A stretch of DNA of 64,000 nucleotides from assembly GCA_003244255.1 (NCBI GenBank), contig QHCD01000067.1, positions 1-64,000 on the forward strand. Direction: 5' to 3'. Below are positions 40,968 to 50,520 of the stretch, piece by piece. Each line of letters opens with the position of its first letter. Position 1 is the first letter of the stretch. This DNA is from Pseudonocardiales bacterium. GTDB taxonomy: Bacteria > Actinomycetota > Actinomycetes > Mycobacteriales > QHCD01. The translations under genes were made by a program, and so were the position numbers. The notes under the pieces were generated by a model. The model did no database searches, was not told the origin of the DNA, and saw nothing but the letters and a program-made list of their open reading frames with translations.

Positions 40968-42290
40968 TCAGCACGAGCGTAGGAACCGATCGAGGACCCG
41001 GGTACCGAACCGCAGCCCGTCGATGGGAACGCGCTCGTCGATGCCATGAAACAGTGCCGTGAAGTCGAGGTCCGGCGGCAGCTGCAGCGGCGAGTACCCG
41101 AAGCACCGCATGCCGAGGCGCTCGAAGGACTTTGCGTCAGTGCCGCCGGACATCATGTAAGGCAGTACGCGGGCACCGGGATCCTCGGCCTGCAGGGCGG
41201 CGATCATCGTCTCGACCAGCGGGCCGTCGAAGTCGGTCTCCAGCGCCTGGTCGTGGATCAGCCACTCGCGCTGCACGTTGTCGCCGAGCAATTCGTCGAC
41301 CGTGCGCTCGAACTCCGCCAGCTCGCCCGGCAGGAACCGGCCGTCGACGATCGCCTCGGCGCTGCTCGGGATGACGTTGGACTTGTAGCCCGCCTGCACG
41401 ACGGTCGGGTTCGCCGTGTTGCGCAGGGTGGCACCGACGATCCGGGCCAGGCTGCCCAGTTTCGCCAGCGTGCCCTCGACGTCGTCGGGATCGAACTCGA
41501 CGCCGAGCACCTCGGACACGCCCTCGAGGAACTGCCGGACCGTCCTCGTCATCACCATCGGGAACTCGTGGGTGCCGAGCCGGGCGACTGCCTCGCAGAG
41601 CGCGGTGACGGCGTTGTCGTCGTGGACCATCGAGCCGTGCCCGGGCCGGCCGCTCGCCCGCAGCCGCATCCAGGCCAGGCCCTTCTCGGCGGTCTGCACC
41701 AGGTAGAGGCGCTGACCGTCGATGGTGAGGCTGAATCCGCCCACCTCGCTGACCGCCTCGGTACAGCCCTCGAAGAGGTCGGTGTGATTGTCGACCAGGA
41801 AGCGCGCGCCCTTGCGACCGCCGTGTTCCTCATCGGCGACGAAGGCGAGCACGATGTCGCGCGGCGGCGTGACACCGGTGCGCGCCCAGTTGCGGATGAC
41901 CGCCAGCGTCATCGCGTCCATGTCCTTCATGTCGACAGCGCCGCGGCCCCAGAGGTAGCCGTCGCGGCACTCGCCGGAGAAGGGATGCACGCTCCACTCG
42001 CCGACCGACGCGGGGACGACGTCGAGATGGCCGTGGACCAGCAGCGCCGGCCGGCTGCGGTCGGCGCCGGCGATCCGGGCGACGACGTTCGCCCGGCCCG
42101 GCTCCGATTCGAGGATCACCGAGTCGATGCCGACCTCGTCGAGCCTCCCCGCCACGTACTCGGCAGCGGCCCGCTCCCCGGCGCAGGTCTCGGGGTCGCC
42201 GGTATTGGTGGTGTCGATGCGGATCAGCTCGGAGCACAGCTCGACGACGTCGTCGGCCGCGGGTGGGATCGCTGCGGTCATGGCCTTCAT
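40968..42290 (-). CDS. M20-family metallopeptidase / deacylase
   Basis: A 440-residue dizinc enzyme. LLVHGHLDVVPA has the first His/Asp, LWGRGAVDMKDMDAM the bridging Asp and AFVADEEHGGRKGARF the catalytic Glu pair. A lid/dimerisation domain lies at about 205-330 (ASGRPGHGSMVHDDNAVTAL), and the C-terminal His is in LFHGIDERVPIDGLRFG. The group includes peptidases, acylases and desuccinylases; substrate is not resolved. It starts at ATG 42290 or 42281 and is 43 bp upstream of the S9 peptidase. Confidence 0.92.
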   Translation of the reverse strand: MKAMTAAIPPAADDVVELCSELIRIDTTNTGDPETCAGERAAAEYVAGRLDEVGIDSVILESEPGRANVVARIAGADRSRPALLVHGHLDVVPASVGEWSVHPFSGECRDGYLWGRGAVDMKDMDAMTLAVIRNWARTGVTPPRDIVLAFVADEEHGGRKGARFLVDNHTDLFEGCTEAVSEVGGFSLTIDGQRLYLVQTAEKGLAWMRLRASGRPGHGSMVHDDNAVTALCEAVARLGTHEFPMVMTRTVRQFLEGVSEVLGVEFDPDDVEGTLAKLGSLARIVGATLRNTANPTVVQAGYKSNVIPSSAEAIVDGRFLPGELAEFERTVDELLGDNVQREWLIHDQALETDFDGPLVETMIAALQAEDPGARVLPYMMSGGTDAKSFERLGMRCFGYSPLQLPPDLDFTALFHGIDERVPIDGLRFGTRVLDRFLRSC

Positions 42291-42385
42291 TCCTACCAGG
42301 CCAGCCGTGAGCGGCGCCGTCCCGGAGGCCGCGGTCCGCTAGAGTGACTGGCTGCGCACGCCGTCGTACGCCGGCGTGCCGGCAG

Positions 42386-42471
42386 GTCCGAGTGGCGGAA
42401 TGGCAGACGCGCTAGCTTGAGGTGCTAGTGCCCTATTAACGGGCGTGGGGGTTCAAGTCCCCCCTCGGACA
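42386..42471 (+). tRNA. tRNA-Leu, anticodon GAG
   Basis: The acceptor arms GTCCGAG (42386-42392) and CTCGGAC (42464-42470) pair fully, with A as discriminator at 42471. The anticodon loop TTGAGGT gives GAG. A long variable arm (GCCCTATTAACGGGC) marks a class II tRNA, and the T arm is GGGGG-TTCAAGT-CCCCC. CCA is not encoded. Confidence 0.97.
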
Positions 42472-42660
42472 CTTTGTGTTATCTCACGAGATACCGGACA
42501 GCCTGAACCTCGGGTTTTGGCCTGTTGTGGCTTCGGTGAGGTGCGGAGCCTGACCCGGTTCTGCGGGCGGCGACTCGCGTGAGGGTGCCGTACGACGCAC
42601 CGGCATCGGCCGCTCAAGCCAACGAAGTCCACAGTGGTATCGAACAGCCTGTGCCGGTCG

Positions 42661-43305
42661 CTACCGGGCACCCTGGACAACGAAGATCATGTCGATCACC
42701 TTCGCCCTGGTGTACCTGCGAGTCGTCGGCAACTCCGTGTCGAAGTCGAGTGTCTGCTTTCGATGCGACTCGATAACGTCAATGTTGTCCTCATAGAACT
42801 GACCGACCTTACGCAACGACTTGACTCCGAACGTCCAAACGGCGAAGCCCTTCCTGAAGCTGGTGTCGAACGCTGGGACGCACCCCATCGTGCCGAGCAT
42901 GACCTTGGTGACCAAGGTGTCTGATGCTCGGCCGGGCAGTGTGCCGCCGAGTTGGCCCCGAAAGCTCATGATCATCTGGATTGCGTCCTCGGAGTATTGA
43001 TCCGCGTCCATCGTCCAGAGCTCTGCGGGCGCAGAAACCAGCTCCGTGACGACCGGGATGAACCTGCGAACGCTGTGCTGCAGCAGCGTCGAAGAGCCGC
43101 GAAACATGCCCCAGCTCGCCAGGTAGAAGCCGAGATGCAGACAGGACAGTTGCAGGGACTCTCCGCTGACCAAGCAGTCCAGCTTGCCCTGTTCCCGCGC
43201 TGTCTGGAAGTAGTTGAAGCAGTAGTCGAACGATGCGTAGCGACTCTCCGGTTCTCGATCGCGGCTGTAATGATCAAGGTTCGCCTCGATGTCGAGCGCG
43301 CCCAC
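42661..43305 (-). CDS. Orphan hypothetical protein next to tRNA-Leu
   Basis: A 214-residue protein I do not assign to a named family. It is rich in aromatic residues and Cys (YASFDYCFNYFQTAREQGKL, LHLGFYLASWGMFRG) and mostly helical by eye, with no signal peptide or obvious catalytic motif. GTG 43305 is chosen because GGAGG lies 7 nt upstream; the frame extends to 43335 with a weak site. Base composition is visibly less GC-rich than the neighbours and codon use includes AT-ending codons, both consistent with recent transfer next to a tRNA gene. Confidence 0.7.
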   Translation of the reverse strand: MGALDIEANLDHYSRDREPESRYASFDYCFNYFQTAREQGKLDCLVSGESLQLSCLHLGFYLASWGMFRGSSTLLQHSVRRFIPVVTELVSAPAELWTMDADQYSEDAIQMIMSFRGQLGGTLPGRASDTLVTKVMLGTMGCVPAFDTSFRKGFAVWTFGVKSLRKVGQFYEDNIDVIESHRKQTLDFDTELPTTRRYTRAKVIDMIFVVQGAR

Positions 43306-43580
43306 GAGGATGCCTCCCCAAGTTCGCAGCATCACCTTCTAGGCGTCATCCGTATCGTGCGTGGCGGTGACCGCCGTGAGCTCGCTTCGGGTTGACGTCT
43401 CGGCTGGCGAGGCTGACTCGCTTTCCGGATCAGCATGACCGTTTTCGGATCACGGCGCTGGAGAACCGGGTCAGTCGCCCGCCGCCCGGGGAACCGTCGT
43501 CACCGGCGCCGTGGCGGGGAGTAGACACTGATGCCAGTGGGCCGCGCCGTCGCGCGGATGGCGAGCCGGGAGACGTGACC

Positions 43581-44612
43581 GTGAAGGCGCTATACAAGCC
43601 CGGCCCGGCGGCCGGGTTCGAGCTGACCGACCGGCCGGAGCCGTCGGCCGGAGCGGGCGACGTCACGATCCGCGTCCTGCGCACCGGAATCTGCGGCACC
43701 GACCTGCACATCCAGGCATGGGACGCCTGGGCGGCGGGCGCCGTCGCGGCTCCGCTGGTGCCCGGTCACGAGTTCTGCGGCGATGTCGTCGAGGTCGGCG
43801 CCGATGTCCGCGACGTGCGGGTCGGTGATCTGGTGTCCGGCGAGGGACATGTCGTGTGCGGCACCTGCCGCAACTGCCGAGCCGGGCGTCGGCACATGTG
43901 TATCCGCACGTCGGGCGTCGGCGTCGACCGCGACGGCGCGTTCGCCGAATACGTCGTGCTGCCGGAATCCAATGTCTGGGTGCACCACACGCCGGTGGAA
44001 CCGGAGCTCGGCGCGATCTTCGATCCGTTCGGCAACGCCGTGCACACGGCGCTGTCGTTCCCGCTGGTCGGTGAGGACGTCCTGATCACCGGCGCCGGGC
44101 CGATCGGCCTGATGGCCGCCGCGGTCGCGAGGCATGTCGGTGCGCGTTACGTCGTCATCACCGACGTCAGCGAGCCGCGGCTGGAACTCGCCCGGCAGCT
44201 GGGAGTGGACGTCGCCGTCAACGTCACAACGGGAAGCATCGCCGATACGCAGCATGCGCTCGGCATGGTCGAGGGCTTCGACGTCGCGCTGGAGATGAGC
44301 GGCCACCCGACGGCGCTGCCGGACGTGATCGCCAACCTCAATCACGGCGGCCGGATCGCGATGCTCGGCCTGCCGAGCCAGCCGATCACCATCGACTGGG
44401 CGAAGGTGGTCACGCACATGATCACCATCAAGGGCATCTACGGTCGGGAGATGTTCGAAACCTGGTATGCCATGAGCGCGATGCTGCGGTCCGGCCTGGA
44501 CATCTCGGCGGTCATCACCGACCGGCTGCCGGCGACGGAATGGCAGCGGGCGTTCGCGACGGCCCGCGCCGGACAAGGCGGCAAGGTGGTCCTGGATTGG
44601 ACGGTGTTCTGA
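43581..44612 (+). CDS. tdh: L-threonine 3-dehydrogenase
   Basis: A 343-residue zinc-dependent medium-chain dehydrogenase oxidising L-Thr to 2-amino-3-ketobutyrate. [13 protein letters not shown] and [14 protein letters not shown] hold the catalytic zinc ligands, [15 protein letters not shown] the structural zinc, and [20 protein letters not shown] binds NAD. GTG 43581 is chosen over a GTG 6 nt upstream, because GGGAGA is then better spaced. Its TGA shares one base with the ATG of kbl, so both enzymes of the pathway are coupled. Confidence 0.95.
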   Translation: MKALYKPGPAAGFELTDRPEPSAGAGDVTIRVLRTGICGTDLHIQAWDAWAAGAVAAPLVPGHEFCGDVVEVGADVRDVRVGDLVSGEGHVVCGTCRNCRAGRRHMCIRTSGVGVDRDGAFAEYVVLPESNVWVHHTPVEPELGAIFDPFGNAVHTALSFPLVGEDVLITGAGPIGLMAAAVARHVGARYVVITDVSEPRLELARQLGVDVAVNVTTGSIADTQHALGMVEGFDVALEMSGHPTALPDVIANLNHGGRIAMLGLPSQPITIDWAKVVTHMITIKGIYGREMFETWYAMSAMLRSGLDISAVITDRLPATEWQRAFATARAGQGGKVVLDWTVF

Positions 44613-45799
44613 TGTACGGCGCGGTGCGCGGCGATGTGCAGGCAACACTGGCCGAGATCCGGGAAGCGGGGCTGTACAAGGCCGAACGGCAGCTGGCCTC
44701 GCCGCAATCGGCTCGGGTGACCGCCAACGGCAAGCAGGTGCTGAACTTCTGCGCGAACAACTACCTTGGTCTGGCCGACCACCCCGACGTCGTCGCCGCG
44801 GCCAAGAAAGCCTTGGACGACTGGGGTTTCGGGATGGCAAGCGTGCGGTTCATCTGCGGCACGCAGACCCAGCACACCGAACTCGAACGCCGGCTGTCAG
44901 CATTCCTTGGCACCGAAGCGACGATCCTCTACTCGTCCTGCTTCGACGCGAACGGCGGCCTGTTCGAGGTGCTGCTCGACGAACGCGACGCCGTCCTCTC
45001 CGACGAGCTCAACCACGCCTCCATCATCGACGGAATCCGGCTGTGCAAGGCGAAGCGGCTGCGCTATGCGAACCGCGACATGGCCGACCTCGAATCCCAG
45101 CTGACCTCGGCAGCGGGTGCGCGGCGGCGGCTCGTCGTCACCGACGGCGTCTTCTCCATGGACGGCTACCTCGCACCGCTGGACGATATCTGCGCCCTGG
45201 CCGAACGACACGACGCGCTGGTGATGGTCGACGACTCCCACGCCGTCGGCTTCGTGGGCCCGTCCGGCGCCGGCACGCCCGACCTGTTCGGCGTGCAGGA
45301 GCGCGTCGACATCGTCTCCGGGACCCTCGGCAAGGCGCTGGGTGGCGCGTCGGGCGGCTACGTCAGCGCCCGGGCGGAGATCGTCGAGCTGCTCCGCCAG
45401 CGATCCCGGCCCTACCTGTTCTCCAACGCCGTCGCGCCGTCCGTGGTCGCGGGATCGCTCGCTGCGCTCAACCTGATCGCCGGCAGCGCCGAGCAGCGCG
45501 ACACCCTGCGCGAGAACACGACGCTGTTCCGGGCGCTCATGACCGACGAGGGTTTCGACGTGCTCGCCGGCGAACACCCGATCGCACCGGTCATGTTCGG
45601 TGACGCCGCCCTCGCCACCCGGATCGCCGACGCGATGCTCGATGAGGGCGTCTACGTGATCGCGTTCTCCTATCCGGTCGTGCCATCGGGCCGGGCGCGC
45701 ATCCGGGTGCAGCTCTCGGCGGCGCACACGACGGGCGACGTCGAACGTTGTGTGCAGGCGTTTGTCGCCGCGCGCGGGGCGGTGGGCGCGGCGATCTGA
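44612..45799 (+). CDS. kbl: Glycine C-acetyltransferase (2-amino-3-ketobutyrate CoA ligase)
   Basis: A 395-residue PLP enzyme that splits 2-amino-3-ketobutyrate with CoA into glycine and acetyl-CoA, completing threonine catabolism begun by Tdh. [27 protein letters not shown] and [13 protein letters not shown] (PLP Asp and substrate His) are canonical; the Schiff-base Lys is in [15 protein letters not shown]. Full length for the alpha-oxoamine synthase family. The ATG overlaps the tdh stop. Confidence 0.96.
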   Translation: MYGAVRGDVQATLAEIREAGLYKAERQLASPQSARVTANGKQVLNFCANNYLGLADHPDVVAAAKKALDDWGFGMASVRFICGTQTQHTELERRLSAFLGTEATILYSSCFDANGGLFEVLLDERDAVLSDELNHASIIDGIRLCKAKRLRYANRDMADLESQLTSAAGARRRLVVTDGVFSMDGYLAPLDDICALAERHDALVMVDDSHAVGFVGPSGAGTPDLFGVQERVDIVSGTLGKALGGASGGYVSARAEIVELLRQRSRPYLFSNAVAPSVVAGSLAALNLIAGSAEQRDTLRENTTLFRALMTDEGFDVLAGEHPIAPVMFGDAALATRIADAMLDEGVYVIAFSYPVVPSGRARIRVQLSAAHTTGDVERCVQAFVAARGAVGAAI

Positions 45800-46207
45800 C
45801 TACGCCGTGGCTTGCGGCTCCCCGACGGTTCGCCACAACACGAACAGCGCCGATCCGGGCGGGACCAGGACCCAGATCCACCACGGGTAGTACCAGCCGA
45901 GCCGGCCGATGCACACCAGTGCCCAGACCACGACGTTCACGGCACCGCCGGCCACCCAGATCGTGGTGAGAACGCGGAGTACGGCCGGGCCGATGTCGTA
46001 GCGCGGTCGCGGACGGGTCGGCATCGGCGCGACGATGGGTTGCCGCGCCGGCAGATCGGCGGTGATGGCCCGCAGCTCGGCCCACGTCGTCGCGGCCCAC
46101 ACCCTGGTGGCCCGCTCGGCGAACTCGTCGATCGAGAGGTAGCCCGCTCCGACGGCGGCGCGCAGCAGCTCGATGACCGCCTCGCGGTCGGCGTCGCCGG
46201 CACGCAT
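45800..46207 (-). CDS. DUF1707 (SHOCT-like) membrane protein
   Basis: A 135-residue protein. RAGDADREAVIELLRAAVGA and GYLSIDEFAERATRVWAATT are the DUF1707 module, a short helical domain of unknown role. Two membrane helices follow (VLTTIWVAGGAVNVVVWALV, WWIWVLVPPGSALFVLW). ATG 46207 is used because the domain normally begins there; the frame is open to 46321 with unlikely Arg/Ser-rich sequence. It probably acts at the inner face of the membrane. Confidence 0.8.
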   Translation of the reverse strand: MRAGDADREAVIELLRAAVGAGYLSIDEFAERATRVWAATTWAELRAITADLPARQPIVAPMPTRPRPRYDIGPAVLRVLTTIWVAGGAVNVVVWALVCIGRLGWYYPWWIWVLVPPGSALFVLWRTVGEPQATA

Positions 46208-46377
46208 CCAGCCGGGCGTTCGGGCAACTTCCTCCACGGCCCGATCGTCGGCGCAATTGCGACGCGATGCGCTGGTAGCACCACGAGACGTTGCGGTGGG
46301 GCTAGCCCTACCATCCCGCATCGGTAAGCCGAGTCCGCGCCGCGTCTGTGCCGAGTCCGGCCGCGTAGGCTGCGGCC

Positions 46378-47127
46378 ATGACCGGTTGGCCTCTTGCCGC
46401 CGCGACGTTCCTCGCCTGCGGCGTCGAGGCGGTCGAGGCCGCGACGATCGTGCTCGCGGTAGGCCTCACCCGCGGATGGAGCTCGGCCGGCCGCGGCGTC
46501 GCCGCAGCCCTGATCGTGCTTGTCGCGGTGGTCGCGGTGCTCGGCCCGGCGGTGTCCGCACTCCCGCTCGGCGCGCTCCGGATCGTCGTCGGCGGCCTGC
46601 TGCTGGTCTTCGGCCTGGGCTGGCTGCGCAAGGCCATCCTGCGGGCCGCGGGCTACCGGGCCCTGCACGACGAGGACCAGATCTACCGTCGGGAGACGGC
46701 CAGCGCGCTCACGGCGTCATCCCGCTCCGCGTTCGCCGTGCCCGACGTGTACGGGTTCACGATCGCGTTCAAGGGCGTCCTGCTCGAGGGACTCGAGGTC
46801 GTCTTCATCGTGCTGACCTTCGGGACAAACGCCCACCACGTGGGGATCGCCTCCATCGCGGCGCTCGCCGCCATCGGCGTCGTCGTGGCCGTGGCGATCG
46901 CCGTCCGAGGCCCGCTCACCCGCGTGCCGGAGAACACGTTGAAGCTCCTGGTGGGCACGATGCTGACGTCGTTCGGCACCTTCTGGGCCGGTGAGGGCGC
47001 CGGCGCGCACTGGCCGGGCGCGGACGCGTCACTGCTGTGGCTGACCCCGGCCGTTCTCGTGGTCGTGCTCGCAGCAGCCGGCTGGCTGCGTGCCGGCCGG
47101 CGCTCGGCCCTGGCGACCAGCCGGTGA
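46378..47127 (+). CDS. COG4280-like / FTR1-like membrane protein
   Basis: A 249-residue protein with about seven membrane helices. Two internal motifs are similar, FLACGVEAVEAATIVLAVGL near the N-terminus and LLEGLEVVFIVLTFG near 140, with a Glu in each. They recall the REGLE motif of FTR1 iron permeases in a duplicated layout. Metal transport is therefore a reasonable guess; annotation as COG4280 gives no more. A GTGA overlap couples it to a 73-residue membrane protein. Confidence 0.75.
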   Translation: MTGWPLAAATFLACGVEAVEAATIVLAVGLTRGWSSAGRGVAAALIVLVAVVAVLGPAVSALPLGALRIVVGGLLLVFGLGWLRKAILRAAGYRALHDEDQIYRRETASALTASSRSAFAVPDVYGFTIAFKGVLLEGLEVVFIVLTFGTNAHHVGIASIAALAAIGVVVAVAIAVRGPLTRVPENTLKLLVGTMLTSFGTFWAGEGAGAHWPGADASLLWLTPAVLVVVLAAAGWLRAGRRSALATSR

Positions 47128-47345
47128 GTGCGCTCGCAACCCGGGCGCGGGCGTTCGCGGCGTTCTGGTGGGATTTCGTCGTGGGTGACGACTGGCGGAT
47201 CGCGGTCGGCGTCGTGATCGCCATCGCCGCAACCGCGCTGCTCGCTCACACCGGCGTGCCGGCGTGGTTCGTGCTGCCCGTTATCGTCGTCGCGGTGCTC
47301 GCCTGGTCGGTGCGCCGGGCGGCCAGGCGGGCGGTCGACCAGTGA
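47124..47345 (+). CDS. Small two-helix membrane protein coupled to the COG4280-like gene
   Basis: A 73-residue protein starting at GTG 47124, overlapping the previous stop (GTGA). AFAAFWWDFVVGDDWRIAVG precedes two hydrophobic segments, and the C-terminus is RRAARRAVDQ. Such small proteins often follow COG4280-type genes in actinomycetes and may be accessory subunits. No catalytic motif is present. Confidence 0.65.
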   Translation: MSALATRARAFAAFWWDFVVGDDWRIAVGVVIAIAATALLAHTGVPAWFVLPVIVVAVLAWSVRRAARRAVDQ

Positions 47346-47415
47346 CATTCGTTCCTACCAGGACCAGACTTGTGGATCTGCCGCGCGGGCCCTGCTCGAT
47401 GGCAACCTGTCATTC

Positions 47416-47949
47416 ATGGCACCGATCCCTGCTCCACCGGCCCCTGATTCCCCGGACTCGACCGCCCTTCGGTTGCGGGCACCCGCCAACCGGGTGAGCC
47501 GGCGGGCGATCCGCTACTGGGCAACCCGCGCCGCCGCCGGCTGGCTGGTTCCGGTCGGCAGCCAGGTCCTCTCGATCGCGATCTCGCAGGCCGCCCTCGG
47601 CCCGCGGCTGATCGCCGTCATCGCCACCGCGGTCCTCGCTGGCGCGCACTGCACCGTGATGCCGCAGTGGCGCTACCGCGTACATCGCTGGGAGACGACG
47701 CCGACTGCCGTCTACACCCAATCCGGCTGGTTCGACCAGGAGCGTCGGATCGCGCCGATCTCGCGGATCCAGACGGTTGACTCCGAGCGCGGGCCGTTCG
47801 AACAGGTCTTCGGTCTTGCCAACGTCACCGTGACGACGGCGTCTGCCGCCGGCCCGCTGACCGTCAAGGGCCTCGATCGCGACGTCGCTGCCGCGCTGGT
47901 TGACGACCTGACCCGCGTCACCGAGGCCGACCGGAGCGACGCGACGTGA
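47416..47949 (+). CDS. PH-domain (bPH2) membrane protein, YdbS-like
   Basis: A 177-residue protein with two membrane helices (about 40-85) followed by one bPH2 domain: RVHRWETTPTAVYTQSGWFD, APISRIQTVDSERGPFEQVF and GLANVTVTTASAAGPLTVKG. The domain is a small beta barrel of unknown ligand on the cytosolic face. Its stop overlaps the GTG of the next gene, a larger paralogue with several such domains. The pair corresponds to YdbS/YdbT, suggested to act in envelope homeostasis. Confidence 0.85.
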   Translation: MAPIPAPPAPDSPDSTALRLRAPANRVSRRAIRYWATRAAAGWLVPVGSQVLSIAISQAALGPRLIAVIATAVLAGAHCTVMPQWRYRVHRWETTPTAVYTQSGWFDQERRIAPISRIQTVDSERGPFEQVFGLANVTVTTASAAGPLTVKGLDRDVAAALVDDLTRVTEADRSDAT

Positions 47950-49466
47950 CGGTCGGAGCCGGCAGCGCGGTCGTGGTGGCCACCGAGGGGTGGCGGCGAC
48001 TGGACCGGCGGATGCTCGCCATGCATCCGGTGCAGGAGGTCATCCGGTTCGCACCCGCCCTGATCGGCCTGCTGATCGGCGGCAGCGGGAGCGGCGACGG
48101 CCCGCTGTGGAGCCTCATCGGCGTCGCGGTCGTGGTCGGCCTCGGGCTGTTGCGCTACGCGACGACCACGTTCCGCATCACCCCTGACCAGGTGCAGGTG
48201 CGGAAGGGGCTGTTGCGCCGCAGGGTTCTCGCCGTGCCGATGGACCGCATCCGCACCGTCGACGTCACCGCCAACCCGCTGCACCGAGCACTCGGCCTGG
48301 CCCGGGTCGAGGTGGGTACCGGACGCACCGACCGCAAGAAGCAGCACGCGCTGCTGCTCGACTCGCTATCGGCGCCCACCGCCGAGTCGCTGCGCGACGA
48401 GCTGCTGCACCGGCGCGGCCGCGCGGCGCGCCCAGCCGTGGACGACGTCGCTGGCTCGGCCACCGAGATCGTGCGGCTCGACGCGCGCTGGGTGCGATAC
48501 GGGCCCTTCACGCTCTCCGGGATCGTGACGATCGGCGTCGTCGTCGCGCTGCTCAGCAACGCCGCGAACGAGGCCAAGGTGTCGCTGTCGCGGCTCGGCG
48601 GGTTGCATTCTGCGCGCACGCAGCTAGCCGGCATTCCCGCCTGGGCCGCGGCGTTGGAGATCCTGGCCATGGCTGCGGTGCTGACCGCCGTCGCGTCCAC
48701 GATCGCCTACCTGCTGGCGTTCTGGAACTTCCAGCTGATCCGCCGCAGCGAGGGCACGCTGCACATATCCCGGGGCCTGCTGACGACCCGTAGCACGACG
48801 ATCGAGGAACGCCGGCTGCACGGCGTCGAGCTGTCCGAGCCGCTGCTGCTGCGTGCGGTCGGTGGTGCGCGGTGCATCGCCATCACCACCGGCCTGCGCG
48901 TCGGTCGTGGCGCCGAGCGCGGCGGCTCGATCCTGCTGCCGCCCGCGCCACGACGGGATGCGGTCGCCGTCGGTGCGAGGGTCCTCGGCGACGAGCACGC
49001 GCTGACGGCCGCGGTTGTGCATCACGGCCCCCGGGCCACCAGGCGCCGCTACACCCGCGCGCTGGGGGTCACCGGCGTGGCCGTGATCATCGTCGTGATC
49101 CTGGTGGCGGCCGGCGTGCTGCCGCTCTGGAGTGTGATCGCCGCGGCCGTCACCGTTCCGCTCGCGGGCGCACTCGCGGCCGACCGCGCGCACAGTCTCG
49201 GCCACGCCGTCGTCGACCGCTGCCTGGTGGCCCGGCGCGGCTCGCTGGTGCGGCGCCGCAGCATGATCCGGGCCAACGGCGTGATCGGCTGGAACCTGCA
49301 CCGCTCTTTCTTCCAGCGCCGAGCGGGGCTGCTCACGCTCACTGCGACGACCGCTGCCGGCCGGCAGGCTTACGCCGTGCAGGACACCTGCGAGGACGTC
49401 GCGCTGCGAATCGCCGATGACCTGACGCCCCTCCTCATCACGCCGTTCCTTGCCATCGGGTCGTGA
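47946..49466 (+). CDS. Multi-PH-domain (bPH2) membrane protein, YdbT-like
   Basis: A 506-residue protein with three bPH2 modules. One is near residues 70-150 (TTFRITPDQVQVRKGLLRRR, DRIRTVDVTANPLHRALGLA), the second near 265-330 (SEGTLHISRGLLTTRSTTIE), and the third near 415-495 (RRGSLVRRRSMIRANGVIGW). Hydrophobic helix pairs separate them. It starts at GTG 47946 with a 4-nt overlap. Its partner is the YdbS-like gene upstream; the complex probably lies in the cytoplasmic membrane. Confidence 0.85.
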   Translation: MTVGAGSAVVVATEGWRRLDRRMLAMHPVQEVIRFAPALIGLLIGGSGSGDGPLWSLIGVAVVVGLGLLRYATTTFRITPDQVQVRKGLLRRRVLAVPMDRIRTVDVTANPLHRALGLARVEVGTGRTDRKKQHALLLDSLSAPTAESLRDELLHRRGRAARPAVDDVAGSATEIVRLDARWVRYGPFTLSGIVTIGVVVALLSNAANEAKVSLSRLGGLHSARTQLAGIPAWAAALEILAMAAVLTAVASTIAYLLAFWNFQLIRRSEGTLHISRGLLTTRSTTIEERRLHGVELSEPLLLRAVGGARCIAITTGLRVGRGAERGGSILLPPAPRRDAVAVGARVLGDEHALTAAVVHHGPRATRRRYTRALGVTGVAVIIVVILVAAGVLPLWSVIAAAVTVPLAGALAADRAHSLGHAVVDRCLVARRGSLVRRRSMIRANGVIGWNLHRSFFQRRAGLLTLTATTAAGRQAYAVQDTCEDVALRIADDLTPLLITPFLAIGS

Positions 49467-49561
49467 GCCGCCGTCCGGTTCGCGGCGTCGCGGGGGCGGT
49501 GCCTGGTTCGTCAGCCGAACCCCGACGCCTCGTCGGCGCAGAGCAAGGCCAGCGCCTCGGG

Positions 49562-49993
49562 TCAGGCGTCGATGACTCTGCGGTCTTCTGTGTTGGTGCT
49601 GATCGCGATCTTGTGCGGCTTGGCCTGCTCGGCGACCGGGATGCGCAGGGTGAGCACACCGGTGTCGTAGCTGGCTGCGATGTGCTCGGTGTCGAGGTTG
49701 TCGCCCAGAACCAACTGCCGGCTGAACACCCCGCGCGGACGCTCGGCCGCGAGCATCTCGACCTGACTGTCGCGGACCGGGCGTTCGGCCCGGACCGTGA
49801 CCACATTGCGTTCCACGTCCAGATCGATCGAGTCCGGGTTCACCCCGGGCAGGTCGAACTCCACCACGAAGGTGTCCCCGTCCCGGACCGCATCCATCGC
49901 CATCACCGACGGCCGGGCTGGGGTGCCGTTGGTGCCCAAGAGCTGTTGGGTGAGCCGGTCCAACTCACCGAAAGGGTCGGTGCGCATCAGCAT
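49562..49993 (-). CDS. Small heat-shock protein Hsp20
   Basis: A 143-residue alpha-crystallin-type chaperone. [19 protein letters not shown] is the N-terminal arm. The core spans about 35-130 with [20 protein letters not shown] and [20 protein letters not shown], the latter with the GVLTLRIP strand. A strong GGAGGTGGTG lies before ATG 49993. It is divergent from an HspR-like gene, suggesting it is repressed in the absence of stress. It holds unfolding proteins without ATP. Confidence 0.92.
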   Translation of the reverse strand: MLMRTDPFGELDRLTQQLLGTNGTPARPSVMAMDAVRDGDTFVVEFDLPGVNPDSIDLDVERNVVTVRAERPVRDSQVEMLAAERPRGVFSRQLVLGDNLDTEHIAASYDTGVLTLRIPVAEQAKPHKIAISTNTEDRRVIDA

Positions 49994-50052
49994 CGTCACC
50001 ACCTCCAACGCCAGACTCTGATGCTTCCAGCCACCAGACCACCCAGTGATCT

Positions 50053-50095
50053 GTGGCATGCGCTATAGATTCGTTGTAGCACACGTGGCATGCTA
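50053..50095. promoter_or_regulatory. Repeat-rich control region between hsp20 and the HspR-like gene
   Basis: GTGGCATGC occurs at 50053-50061 and again at 50085-50093, 32 bp apart (about three helical turns). TAGCA (50077-50081) and TGCTA (50091-50095) form an inverted repeat with 9-bp spacing. Placed between divergent genes, these are likely binding sites for the MerR/HspR-type protein. The canonical HAIR element is not present. Confidence 0.5.
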
Positions 50096-50130
50096 GGCCA
50101 AGAGTCCGGCGACCGAAAAGAGACCTCCCG

Positions 50131-50412
50131 ATGAACCCGCCCCGCCCGGCGAACAACCGCGGCGTCTACGCCATCTCCGTCGCCGCCGAACTCCTCGGCA
50201 CCGGCATCCAGACCCTGCGCCTGTACGAAGCCCGCGGTCTCCTTGAACCCGACCGCACCCACGGCGGCACCCGCCGCTACAGCCCCGACGACCTCGACCG
50301 GCTCGGTCGCATCCGCGACCTACTCGCGGCCGGACTCAACCTCGCCGGCATCGCCATGGTCCTCGACCTAGAAACCCAGAACGCCCGACTACGCACCGAG
50401 AAGGAAGAGTAG
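50131..50412 (+). CDS. HspR-like MerR-family regulator
   Basis: A 93-residue protein. GVYAISVAAELLGTGIQTLR is the helix-turn-helix with the HspR-type spacing, then LYEARGLLEPDRTHGGTRRY is the wing and DLDRLGRIRDLLAAGLNLAG the dimer helix; the coiled coil LDLETQNARLRTEKEE ends it. It is short at the C-terminus. The usual partner DnaK is not nearby, but the divergent hsp20 fits. It probably represses hsp20 and itself. Confidence 0.88.
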   Translation: MNPPRPANNRGVYAISVAAELLGTGIQTLRLYEARGLLEPDRTHGGTRRYSPDDLDRLGRIRDLLAAGLNLAGIAMVLDLETQNARLRTEKEE

Positions 50413-50520
50413 ACCTGGCTGAAGACCGCACCCATCCAGCCACCCACACCGGCCAAGCAGACCGCCTCGAACAGCCGGCCGCACTCGACCCGGCGGAGCT
50501 GACCAGCGCGCCGGTAGGCG

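Noticed and set aside
42472-43580. Duplicate of the tRNA-Leu 3' end as an attachment site
   Set aside because: No second copy of the GGGGGTTCAAGTCCCCC stretch was found beyond the orphan gene.
50000-50130. Canonical HAIR operator
   Set aside because: CTTGAGT-N7-ACTCAAG is not present; other repeats are reported instead.
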